This document shows, in pieces, positions 1 through 6,157 of a DNA stretch of 6,271 nt (the stretch's first letter is position 1; the number at the start of each line of letters is the position of its first letter). Made by a program: the position numbers and the translations under genes. The DNA is from Gammaproteobacteria bacterium. Its GTDB lineage: Bacteria; Pseudomonadota; Gammaproteobacteria; CAJXQU01. A model generated the notes under the pieces. That model was given only the letters and a program-made list of their open reading frames with translations, searched no databases and was not told the DNA's origin. The stretch spans positions 1 to 6,271 of the forward strand of contig JALSSM010000461.1 of assembly GCA_026984275.1 (NCBI GenBank), written 5' to 3'.

Positions 1-1
1 C

Positions 2-448
2 GCCTATTGGTTGATAAAAGTGTTTGGGATTGATCAGCAGGCACTTTGTCTGACAAAAGCAAGTCTTGGCTCTGATTTTGTTCAGTACAAGCTCTGGCAC
101 TCAGATGAATTCGTGATCAGTTATTTATACGGGTCATTGATCGCAATGAATTTTATTGGCATTAATGCGATTTCCAGTAGAATTGGGGGCTTATTGTCTG
201 TTTGTGAGAGACCTGTCAGATACTGGGCTGGATTGACGTTCTCGATATACTTGTATCATTACTCCTTATTACAGTTTTTTAACACGATAACGATGTATGG
301 ATTTGAAAAAGATGACCCTGTTCGTCATGTCCTGTTATTGATCATTGTTTTAACACTGATAGTTTTGCTCGGTAGCATGACGGAGAAAAAGAAGTCTGTA
401 GCGAAAAGAATCTTGAATAAAATCATACCCGGAAACTTTCGAACTTAA
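2..448 (+). CDS. Acyltransferase-3 family membrane protein, C-terminal part (5' end outside window)
   Basis: The reading frame is open from the left edge (first full codon at position 2) to the TAA at 446-448, so this is the last ~148 residues of a longer protein. The TTG at 11 is probably an internal Leu codon, not a start. Three hydrophobic spans are visible: around YLYGSLIAMNFIGINAI, around AGLTFSIYLYHYSLLQFF, and VLLLIIVLTLIVLLGSM. A basic cytoplasmic tail follows (TEKKKSVAKRIL). The SIYLYHYSLL segment matches the typical 'S-x-x-Y-L-x-H' helix near the C-terminus of Acyl_transf_3 proteins (OafA/YrhL-like). These inner-membrane enzymes move acetyl or other acyl groups onto polysaccharides, LPS or other surface glycans. 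The catalytic N-terminal half is not in the window, so substrate cannot be judged. The gene converges on the PEP-CTERM gene. Family call is fairly secure from the helix pattern; another multipass protein is possible. Confidence 0.72.
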   Translation, partial: AYWLIKVFGIDQQALCLTKASLGSDFVQYKLWHSDEFVISYLYGSLIAMNFIGINAISSRIGGLLSVCERPVRYWAGLTFSIYLYHYSLLQFFNTITMYGFEKDDPVRHVLLLIIVLTLIVLLGSMTEKKKSVAKRILNKIIPGNFRT

Positions 449-470
449 AGGTTCAAGCGTCTCCGGGTAT
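425..470. terminator. Inverted repeat between convergent genes, probable terminator
   Basis: ATACCCGGA (425-433) and TCCGGGTAT (462-470) are a perfect 9-bp inverted repeat. The loop holds a second short stem, GAAC (441-444) with GTTC (451-454). The structure overlaps the stop codon of the acyltransferase. On the minus strand the second arm is followed by GATTTTATT, giving a plausible intrinsic terminator for the leftward PEP-CTERM gene. On the plus strand no T-run follows, so termination of the acyltransferase transcript here is less certain. Confidence 0.5.
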
Positions 471-515
471 CTGAAAAGTAGAGAAAAAGATCTTTGAAAA
501 ATGTTGTTGGAAAAA

Positions 516-1292
516 TTATGACACCTGATGTTTACGGCGACCAAGTCCCACCAGCACGCCGATGCCGCTAAGCAGCATCCATACTGCTGCTGGAAGAGGA
601 GTGGCAACAGGATCAAATGTAAATCCCTGAACTTCCAATACGCCATCTTCTTGTCCGTTGTTAAGAATAGTGAAAGTATAAAACTCGTTCGCAAGGAAGG
701 TCGCATTTATAGAAGTAAAACCACCGTTAAGAAGTGAGCCATCAAAAGTTGAATTTATTCCGGCTCCTGTAATGCTAAATTGTGGCGTTACGCCACCATT
801 TGTCTGATAACCTGATGCACTGATACTATCGAACAGTACATCTTTAAGGAAAACATTTTGAGAAAAAAAGAGGTCGAAAGTATTGCTAATAGTGAAAGCT
901 ACTGTTTCTATACCTATAGTACCACCACGATCAACATCTATTGAAGCATGCCCTGCAAAGAAACCATGAGTCAAAGGAATAAAAGGCTGGACACCAGTTG
1001 CATTGCTGCCATCCGGTTGAATAAGAGTACCATCAAGATTCAGGCCCTGACTTAAATCAGGAGTTGACCCATTTGCCTGTAAGGTTGCAGTGATACCTCC
1101 TGTAGTAGTCTGAAACCCTGTTGCATATGAGTCAGCACCAGCAATAGCATATCTCCCAGGGTTTCCAACATTGGTGACCCCAGTTGCTGTTGATGATCCG
1201 GCACTATCAGTTAGCGTAAATAGTAATGCATTGGCATTACTTGAAACGGATAATACAAACAAACACATAATGGTTCGGTGCTTTAAAGTCAT
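516..1292 (-). CDS. Secreted VPLPA/PEP-CTERM sorting-domain protein
   Basis: The product is a 258-residue protein read from ATG at 1292 (minus strand). This start is chosen over one 17 codons upstream (1343) because AAGGAGAG sits about 6 nt before it and because it places a clean signal peptide at the N-terminus: positive charge (MTLKHR), a hydrophobic core, and a likely cleavage site after the Ala of SNANA (residue 22). The mature part is rich in Gly, Ser, Thr and Asn with few charges or Cys, as in beta-rich exported proteins. The C-terminus has the three-part sorting signal: PLPA at residues 232-235, a hydrophobic helix to about 251, then RRK at 252-254. In this system an exosortase cleaves near the motif and the cargo goes to the outer surface or extracellular matrix; no exosortase is encoded in the window. 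The central domain is not recognised and no enzymatic motif is visible. The gene stands alone, convergent with the acyltransferase and divergent from the four-gene operon. Confidence 0.9.
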   Translation of the reverse strand: MTLKHRTIMCLFVLSVSSNANALLFTLTDSAGSSTATGVTNVGNPGRYAIAGADSYATGFQTTTGGITATLQANGSTPDLSQGLNLDGTLIQPDGSNATGVQPFIPLTHGFFAGHASIDVDRGGTIGIETVAFTISNTFDLFFSQNVFLKDVLFDSISASGYQTNGGVTPQFSITGAGINSTFDGSLLNGGFTSINATFLANEFYTFTILNNGQEDGVLEVQGFTFDPVATPLPAAVWMLLSGIGVLVGLGRRKHQVS

Positions 1293-1499
1293 TTTTTCTC
1301 TCCTTACAGGTCTAACTACAATAATTATTTTAAAGAATAGCATAGCAATCGGTATGCCACCTTACTTCATCTATAATATATTGTTAAAATTCAAACAGAT
1401 GGAGTGATGCCAAGCTAAAACAAGCCCTCTGTGTTTGTCTATTTACTCAAAATAGTGTCTCAAATTGACGACAGATTATAGAAAATATGACAGAATAAA

Positions 1500-1517
1500 A
1501 GAGAGAATTGTCTCTCT
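1500..1517. repeat. Short perfect hairpin in the divergent intergenic region
   Basis: AGAGAGA (1500-1506) and TCTCTCT (1511-1517) form a perfect 7-bp stem with a 4-nt loop. On the minus strand the second arm runs directly into TTTATT, so it could be a weak leftward terminator. On the plus strand a T-run starts only ten bases later. The stem is GC-poor. It could equally be a protein-binding site or a chance purine/pyrimidine run. Confidence 0.3.
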
Positions 1518-1608
1518 GGCGTGATATTTTTTTCAAATAAAAAACGAGCCAGATATAGACTCAGGGTCATTCTTTACCGAAATTAATTCGCGAATATATA
1601 CAACTCTA

Positions 1609-1638
1609 TTGTCAAAAATTGATAAGTGAAGCCATTAT
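1609..1638 (+). promoter_or_regulatory. Candidate sigma70-type promoter for the four-gene operon
   Basis: TTGTCA (1609-1614, five of six consensus bases) is separated by 18 nt from CATTAT (1633-1638, four of six). It would start transcription near 1645, leaving about 120 nt of leader before the first gene. In such AT-rich DNA matches of this quality arise often by chance. An alternative -10 element, TATACT (1685-1690), has a better hexamer but no good -35 partner. Confidence 0.25.
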
Positions 1639-1696
1639 CATCATTTCTTTACAATCCAGAAGATCACCTACAAAAAAAAGACAATATACTACCCGG

Positions 1697-1716
1697 ACTG
1701 TAAAACAGATTACAGT
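1697..1716. promoter_or_regulatory. Operator-like inverted repeat upstream of the RraA-like gene
   Basis: ACTGTAA (1697-1703) and TTACAGT (1710-1716) are a perfect 7+7 bp inverted repeat with a 6-nt spacer. It lies 46 nt upstream of the operon's first ATG and just after a TATACT hexamer (1685-1690) that could serve as a -10 element, so it would begin at about the transcription start. That position suits a repressor operator. No regulator gene is in the window to pair with it. As RNA it would be a weak hairpin followed by a U-rich but interrupted stretch, so an attenuator is a less likely reading. Confidence 0.35.
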
Positions 1717-1762
1717 TATCTTTTATCTCTAAATTAAGTCTTTATTTTAAGGAAATATTATT

Positions 1763-2473
1763 ATGGCAGATCGCCCCAAGTCCTCCGAACTCAACCCCGG
1801 CCCAGGTTTCAGAGTTCGAAAATCTTTTAACCGTCCAGACAAAGAATTAATTGATCAACTTGCTCAATTTGAAACGCCTGATATTTCTGATCTTATGAAC
1901 CGTCTATATACAATGCATTGGGAGATTAAGAATCAGGTTAATACAATTTCGATCTGTGGACCGGCATTAACGGTCAAGGTTTTTCCCGGAGACAATTTAA
2001 TGGTTCATAAAGCATTAGATCTTGCTCAACCAGGTGATATTGTCGTAATTGATGCAGGTAGCACACCGATGAATGCTGTTTTAGGTGATCTCGTATCTCA
2101 AAAAGCAAAACATCGCGGCATTGCCGCTTTTGTTGTTGATGGTTTGATTCGTGATATCCCAGGAGTACAAGAGATTGGTATGCCGGTTTATGCAAGAGGT
2201 ACCACACCTATTGGTCCTTTGCACCGTGGCCCCGGTGAAATCAATTATCCGGTTTGCTGTGGTGGAATCGTTGTTAATCCGGGCGATATTATTATGGGCG
2301 ATAAAGATGGTGTTTTAGTTGTTCAGAAGGAATACGCCGATGACATTCTTGCACGAGCATACAAGCAAAGAGAATCTTTATCGCAATATGTTAAAGATGT
2401 GAAACGAGGAGAGTTTTCTAACGATTGGGTTGATCAATCACTTAAAAACGATGGATGTATTTTTGACGACTAA
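1763..2473 (+). CDS. RraA-like / HMG-aldolase family protein (4-hydroxy-4-methyl-2-oxoglutarate aldolase or oxaloacetate decarboxylase type)
   Basis: This 236-residue protein belongs to the RraA-like fold (PF03737). The ATG at 1763 is supported by TAAGGAAA at 1748-1755. The family's active-site pattern D-x20-R-D is present exactly: Asp109, then Arg130-Asp131 within VVDGLIRD. Also present are the nearby I-G-M-P-V segment (138-142), PGD repeats (90-92, 173-175), and GDKDGVLVV (179-187). Characterised members with this pattern are divalent-metal class II aldolases or decarboxylases acting on 4-hydroxy-4-methyl-2-oxoglutarate, 4-carboxy-4-hydroxy-2-oxoadipate or oxaloacetate. The protein is longer than E. 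coli RraA, the 161-residue RNase E inhibitor. It has an extra ~25 residues at the N-terminus and a charged tail of ~45 residues, so an RNase-regulator role is unlikely. It is first in an operon with two ligases and an oxidoreductase, so I infer a role in making or splitting a 2-oxo acid precursor. The exact substrate cannot be read from sequence. Databases often mislabel such proteins as dimethylmenaquinone methyltransferase. Confidence 0.9.
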   Translation: MADRPKSSELNPGPGFRVRKSFNRPDKELIDQLAQFETPDISDLMNRLYTMHWEIKNQVNTISICGPALTVKVFPGDNLMVHKALDLAQPGDIVVIDAGSTPMNAVLGDLVSQKAKHRGIAAFVVDGLIRDIPGVQEIGMPVYARGTTPIGPLHRGPGEINYPVCCGGIVVNPGDIIMGDKDGVLVVQKEYADDILARAYKQRESLSQYVKDVKRGEFSNDWVDQSLKNDGCIFDD

Positions 2474-2482
2474 GGAATGTTG

Positions 2483-3565
2483 ATGATTAACAAGATTAAT
2501 GCCCGAATTCTTCAGGCTCAAAAGTTTTATACCAAAGCAAAGAATGTTTTATCTCAGGATAAGCGTAAGGATCACGCTGATTTTACAAACTTAAGGCAAC
2601 GTTACTACCAGAATTACTGGAAAAATGTAGCCAAAGGGCTTGATGCTTCGCTTGAAGATATTGGACAAGGTTTCTTTCGTATCAATAAAGATGATCAATC
2701 AACCTATGTTAATCATTCTGAGGTAATGCTGGATGATCACCTTAGTTTGAAAATCGCTGGTAATAAGCCACTGACACATAAATTGTTATCCGAGGTCGGA
2801 TACATTGGACCAAAGTACATAAGTTATACGTTGGGTAAACTGGATGACGCCAGGCAATTTATGGAAAGTCTTGATACACCCGTTGTCGTTAAGCCGGCTA
2901 GTGCAACAGGGGCAGGCAATGGAGTAACAACGGAAATTCGAACGTACAAACAACTGGAAAAAGCATCAATTTTCGCATCTGCGATTAATAAAAATTTATT
3001 GATCGAGGAGCAAGTAGAAGGGGGATCTTTTCGTTTGTTATATTTGAACGGGGAATTCATAGATGCTATCAGACGTGACCAACCTGTATTAACAGGTGAT
3101 GGATCGTCAACAATAAGCCAACTTGTGAAACTGGAAAATATTAAAAGGACTCAATCAGAGGTAGTAACGGCTTTAAGTCCTCTCACCATAATTGATGAAA
3201 TGAGAACTCATCTCAGTGAGCAAGGTTTATCTTTATCAAGCATCCCTGAAAAAGGACGTGTCTTTACAGTAAAAAGAGTTGTAAACGAGAATTCTTCAAA
3301 TGAAAATCATATCGTTAGAGATCAGGTTCATTCTTCAATTATTAATTTGGGTTCAGAACTAACTTCCATATTAGATCTTAAACTAGTGGGGGTTGATCTC
3401 ATTACTCCGGATATTAGTGTTCCACTTAAGGAATGTGGTGGTGTTATTAACGAATTAAATACTACCCCGGGGTTACATCATCATGATCTCGTTTTTGAAA
3501 AGGATCAGGTCACAAATGTTGGCGAACAGATTATTGACTATATTTTCCATAATAAAAACCTCTGA
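2483..3565 (+). CDS. Stand-alone cyanophycin-synthetase-like ATP-grasp ligase
   Basis: The product is 360 residues from ATG 2483. An in-frame ATG at 2477 is rejected because the AAGGA at 2472-2476 would abut it; the spacing is 6 nt for 2483. That Shine-Dalgarno overlaps the stop of the RraA-like gene, suggesting translational coupling. Numbering from 2483, residues 1-85 are a family-specific N-terminal region. ATP-grasp features follow: Lys95 in AGNKPLTHKLL, Lys137 in VVVKP, the Gly-rich loop SATGAGNGVTT (140-150), IEEQVEGGSFRLL (174-186), RRDQPVLTGDG (197-207), and the metal-binding set Asp305 (GVDLITPD), Glu324 and Asn326 (INELNTTPG). These match the ATP-grasp domain of cyanophycin synthetase and related amide ligases, which activate a carboxylate as acyl phosphate and join it to an amine. 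The Mur-ligase half of cyanophycin synthetase is absent, so this is not a cyanophycin polymerase. Substrates are unknown; an acidic precursor joined to an amino acid or amino sugar fits the context. Confidence 0.88.
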   Translation: MINKINARILQAQKFYTKAKNVLSQDKRKDHADFTNLRQRYYQNYWKNVAKGLDASLEDIGQGFFRINKDDQSTYVNHSEVMLDDHLSLKIAGNKPLTHKLLSEVGYIGPKYISYTLGKLDDARQFMESLDTPVVVKPASATGAGNGVTTEIRTYKQLEKASIFASAINKNLLIEEQVEGGSFRLLYLNGEFIDAIRRDQPVLTGDGSSTISQLVKLENIKRTQSEVVTALSPLTIIDEMRTHLSEQGLSLSSIPEKGRVFTVKRVVNENSSNENHIVRDQVHSSIINLGSELTSILDLKLVGVDLITPDISVPLKECGGVINELNTTPGLHHHDLVFEKDQVTNVGEQIIDYIFHNKNL

Positions 3566-3604
3566 AAAGTGAGATGAAATTTCCTGGAATGTCAGTACAA
3601 ATAC

Positions 3605-4843
3605 ATGGAAACGATTAGAATGAGCCCAGACAGAAAAAATCAACCTCCCGTTTTATTGTTAGGTGGCCGTGAGAATGCCTTGGCAATAGTACGTAGTTTG
3701 AGTAAAAAAGGAATTATCGTCAACGCATCAGATAAATCAGGAGCAATTGTTTTCAGATCCAGGTTTTGTAAAGAAAAGTATCCAATCCCGGATCACATCT
3801 CACACAAAGACTTCTGGACTAACCTTTTATTGGGTAGTCAGTTTGAGCAATTAAAAGGTAGTGTTATCTTTGCTTGCAGCGATGATGCGATACAGTTTCT
3901 TGCTGAAAACAGGACGTCATTAGAGAAAGATTATATATTGGACGACTACAATCCTGAGATTCATAACGCTTTACTGGATAAACAGGAAACATTAAGGCTT
4001 GCAAGATCAGTAGGAATTGCAACACCGAATTTCTGGAACATCGGTTCAATACAAGATGTAATGGCAATTGAAAATGAAGTTGTTTTTCCTGTCATAGTCA
4101 AACCTATTCATTCTCATCTGTTCCAACGAAAATTTAATGGTAAAAAGTTCCTGCGTGCAGAGAATTTTGATGAACTTTTAGCAGGGGCTACAGAAGTGTT
4201 GGAGAAGGATCTTGAGTTTATGGTTTCTGAATTAATTCCAGGCCCGGATAGCTTGCTGTCCAGTTATTACACATATCACGATAGCAATGGTAAGCCCTTG
4301 TTTCATTATACAAAAAAAATAATTCGTCGTTATCCATTGAACTCAGGTGGTGCATGTTATCATCAATCTGAATGGCTGCCTGAAACAGCAGAACAAGGAA
4401 AGAAATTTTTTCAGGGAATTAATTTTAAAGGAAATGGTAATGTTGAGTTTAAAAAAGATCTCAGAGATGGACAGTATAAAATTATAGAATCAAATACACG
4501 TTTCACTGGTGGACACCCATTATTGGTACGCAGTGGAGCAGATATTGCCTATATTATTTATAAACATTTAATTGGAGATCCTGTGCCAAAATTAGGTTCA
4601 TACAAAGAACTCGGTTATTGGTATCTTCTTCCTGATATTGCTGCCTATCGTGAATTAAAAGCAAAAAAACTGATTACTTTCTCTGAATGGACAAAGAGCC
4701 TATTTCGCAAGCAGGTTTTCCCCTTTTTTGCCTGGAATGATCCGATACCTTCACTCTACGAATGGAAAAAAGTTTTTGAAGGGAAACTAAAAAAAATAAG
4801 TGGATTCAAGTCTGAATTATCTAGAGGATCTGCTGCAAAATGA
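3605..4843 (+). CDS. ATP-grasp carboxylate-amine ligase (COG3919-like)
   Basis: This 412-residue protein is distinct from the upstream ATP-grasp enzyme. The N-terminal part (about 14-110) is a Rossmann-like preATP-grasp domain starting VLLLGGRENALAIVRSL, with a CSDDAIQFL segment at 91-99. Nucleotide-binding elements are LLDKQET (123-129, Lys126), FPVIVKP (161-167, Lys166) and SELIPGPDS (208-216, Glu209). Metal ligands are probably Glu281 (GNVEFKKD) and Glu295/Asn297 (KIIESNTRFTGG). The layout resembles predicted ATP-dependent carboligases common in polysaccharide and natural-product loci and distantly related to carbamoyl-phosphate synthetase and D-Asp ligase-type enzymes. A C-terminal region after ~330 is rich in aromatic and basic residues. 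ATG 3605 has only a weak ribosome site; ATG 3620 (GGAA 9 nt before it) is a reasonable alternative, giving 407 residues. A 39-nt gap separates it from the gene before, and its stop overlaps the next start (ATGA). Confidence 0.86.
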   Translation: METIRMSPDRKNQPPVLLLGGRENALAIVRSLSKKGIIVNASDKSGAIVFRSRFCKEKYPIPDHISHKDFWTNLLLGSQFEQLKGSVIFACSDDAIQFLAENRTSLEKDYILDDYNPEIHNALLDKQETLRLARSVGIATPNFWNIGSIQDVMAIENEVVFPVIVKPIHSHLFQRKFNGKKFLRAENFDELLAGATEVLEKDLEFMVSELIPGPDSLLSSYYTYHDSNGKPLFHYTKKIIRRYPLNSGGACYHQSEWLPETAEQGKKFFQGINFKGNGNVEFKKDLRDGQYKIIESNTRFTGGHPLLVRSGADIAYIIYKHLIGDPVPKLGSYKELGYWYLLPDIAAYRELKAKKLITFSEWTKSLFRKQVFPFFAWNDPIPSLYEWKKVFEGKLKKISGFKSELSRGSAAK

Positions 4844-5856
4844 GTTTTACAGTTGAGCAGTTAAAGGAAACTTCATTTCAGATTCTTGTTAATAATGGTT
4901 GTGAAGAAAAAGAGTCTGAAATTTTGAGTCAGATTCTCGTCTGGTGTGACCAGATTGGCAGACATAATCAGGGAGTATGGAGGTTGAAATTATTAACCAG
5001 ACGCTTCCGTGAGGGTTTAATAAAATCTCCTTGTTCACCTGTATTTGAAGACTCAACTCCATCCCTCTCTATACTCGATGGAGATAAGGGTTCTGGTCAT
5101 TATATTGGTAATATCGCAATGCAACGTGCAATTGAACTAGCACGGGATAATGGTGTTGGTATTATTGGCGTCAAAAACAGTAATTTTTTTGGTGCAGGTT
5201 CTTATTATATTAATCAGGCATGCCAAACAGGGATGATCGGCCTGGCGATGAGTAATTCTTTTCCTAAAGTCGCTGCGTATGGTGGTGTGAGATCAGTTTT
5301 GGGCACAAATCCTTTTGCATTCGGTGCTCCCCGAAAAAATGGTAACCATTTATTATTAGACATGGCGACCTCATCAAGCGCAGGTTCTTCCATTACAAAA
5401 AGTAGTGAGCTGGGAATCCAGTTGGACGAAGGTATTGCCATCGATCTGGAGGGCAATCCAATTACGGATCCTGATAAAGTCCAATCTGGCTCATTATTAC
5501 CCTTTGGAGGTGCGAAAGGTTTTGGTTTATCTTTAATGGTGGAAATCTTATCAGGTGTATTAACCGGCGCAGGTTTTTCTCATGGTGTCAAATCCATGTA
5601 TAAAAACTTTGAAGAAAGTGGAGATAATGGCCATTTTTTTGTTGCAATTAATATAAAAAAAATCATCTCTTTAAATGATTACTATGATCGTATTGAAGAG
5701 CTGATCGATTTAGTTAAATCTTCTTCAGAAGGGTATGGGAATAAAAATGTTATCTTGCCGGGTGAAACACGTTGGGAGAAATATAAGAGTAGTTTATCCA
5801 ATGGTATTTCACTTGATCAAAAAACTATAGATATGCTGAACGAACTTTCAGTCTAA
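4840..5856 (+). CDS. Ldh_2 family NAD(P)H-dependent oxidoreductase (malate/lactate/ureidoglycolate dehydrogenase type) lacking the family's conserved histidines
   Basis: The 338-residue product spans the usual family length (about 330-360) and fold (PF02615). The start overlaps the previous stop as ATGA, with GAGGA at 4824-4828, so coupled translation is likely. Family landmarks seen: DGDKGSGHYIG (80-90), GVGIIGVKNSN (105-115), LGTNPFAFGAP (154-164), LLLDMATS (171-178), GIAIDLEGNPITDP (198-211), LLPFGGAKGFGLSLMVEILSGVLTGA (219-244). Relatives reduce or oxidise 2-oxo/2-hydroxy acids (malate, lactate, sulfolactate, diketogulonate, ureidoglycolate) or reduce cyclic imines such as piperideine-2-carboxylate. 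Colinear with E. coli AllD, Arg48 and His42 are kept, but the His of the usual SHG motif is Gln44 (RHNQG) and the His of the second motif, NxxHFG/GHSG, is Phe116 (NSNFFG). The catalytic acid/base expected there is therefore missing. Altered chemistry, another residue taking over, or a non-catalytic role are all possible. Family assignment is very secure; substrate is not. Confidence 0.93.
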   Translation: MSFTVEQLKETSFQILVNNGCEEKESEILSQILVWCDQIGRHNQGVWRLKLLTRRFREGLIKSPCSPVFEDSTPSLSILDGDKGSGHYIGNIAMQRAIELARDNGVGIIGVKNSNFFGAGSYYINQACQTGMIGLAMSNSFPKVAAYGGVRSVLGTNPFAFGAPRKNGNHLLLDMATSSSAGSSITKSSELGIQLDEGIAIDLEGNPITDPDKVQSGSLLPFGGAKGFGLSLMVEILSGVLTGAGFSHGVKSMYKNFEESGDNGHFFVAINIKKIISLNDYYDRIEELIDLVKSSSEGYGNKNVILPGETRWEKYKSSLSNGISLDQKTIDMLNELSV

Positions 5857-6157
5857 AATCCTCTGTTGTTCTTTAACCTAACCATGACCAGCATATTGAA
5901 AGGTCTGTGTTATAACCTCCAGTTTTTTATCTAGGTTATCTTTATAGCGTTGTTCAGTATTGCCACGATACTGTCGCCCTCTGACAATTATTCATCCCTG
6001 CGGGGTTCCACAAACATTTCTTCCAGGCATATGATTCATGGCTGATTTGATGAGATTCTTTAGTTTTATTGATATAACCATAATCAACAAATAGTTCACG
6101 GATGCCATTCAGTTTTTCCTGATCAAGTAACCAACCAGAGGTACTGCGAATGTATCT
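5857..6157 (-). pseudogene. Degenerate spacer with minus-strand coding remnants
   Basis: No intact gene is seen. On the minus strand, in the same frame as and directly after the stop at 6158-6160, about 70 codons stay open without a start. They contain a stretch like GWLLDQEKLNGIRELFVDYG. A second open stretch in another frame near the left end (starting VRGRQYRGNTEQRYKDNLDK, ending at a stop around 5880) follows without its own start. Two unlinked open pieces in different frames suggest a decayed gene with a frameshift rather than random DNA. The source is not recognised; the DYGYINK segment faintly resembles the 'D-x-G-Y' region of DDE transposases, but this is weak. The 7-bp inverted repeat ATAACCT/AGGTTAT (5912-5939) is not convincing as a terminator for the operon. 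Confidence 0.3.

Larger units (their letters stand above)
1293..1762. other. Divergent intergenic region (470 bp)
   Basis: No convincing gene is seen here. A short plus-strand reading frame at 1171-1407 overlaps the PEP-CTERM gene antisense and has no family signature. The region is very AT-rich and must hold the promoters of both the leftward PEP-CTERM gene and the rightward operon. Elements seen include a perfect AGAGAGA/TCTCTCT hairpin (1500-1517), a 10-bp palindrome ATTCGCGAAT (1586-1595), a candidate promoter at 1609-1638, and an inverted repeat at 1697-1716. An 11-base near-repeat, ACAGATTATAG (1471-1481) and ACAGATTACAG (1705-1715), differs at one position. No good promoter could be picked for the PEP-CTERM gene. 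Confidence 0.6.

Noticed and set aside
350..737. Reading frames on both strands over the 3' end of the PEP-CTERM gene
   Set aside because: They overlap well-supported genes in other frames and lack ribosome sites or recognisable domains.
1171..1407. Small plus-strand reading frame of 78 codons
   Set aside because: It overlaps the PEP-CTERM gene antisense, including its signal peptide and ribosome site, and shows no family features.
1517..1533. Sigma54 promoter starting at TGGC
   Set aside because: The GG of the -24 element is present, but the GC expected at -12 is replaced by a T-run.
1697..1716. LexA (SOS) box
   Set aside because: The half-sites CTGT and ACAG are 10 nt apart, not the 8 nt of the gammaproteobacterial LexA site, and no SOS gene is adjacent.
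1763..2473. RraA as the RNase E inhibitor
   Set aside because: The protein is about 75 residues longer than E. coli RraA, carries the full D-x20-R-D aldolase pattern, and sits in a metabolic operon.
2483..3565. Cyanophycin synthetase
   Set aside because: Only the ATP-grasp part is present; the Mur-ligase half needed for the second amino-acid addition is absent.
5912..5939. ATAACCT/AGGTTAT as the operon's terminator
   Set aside because: The stem is 7 bp and AT-rich with a 14-nt loop, and no proper T-run follows on the plus strand.
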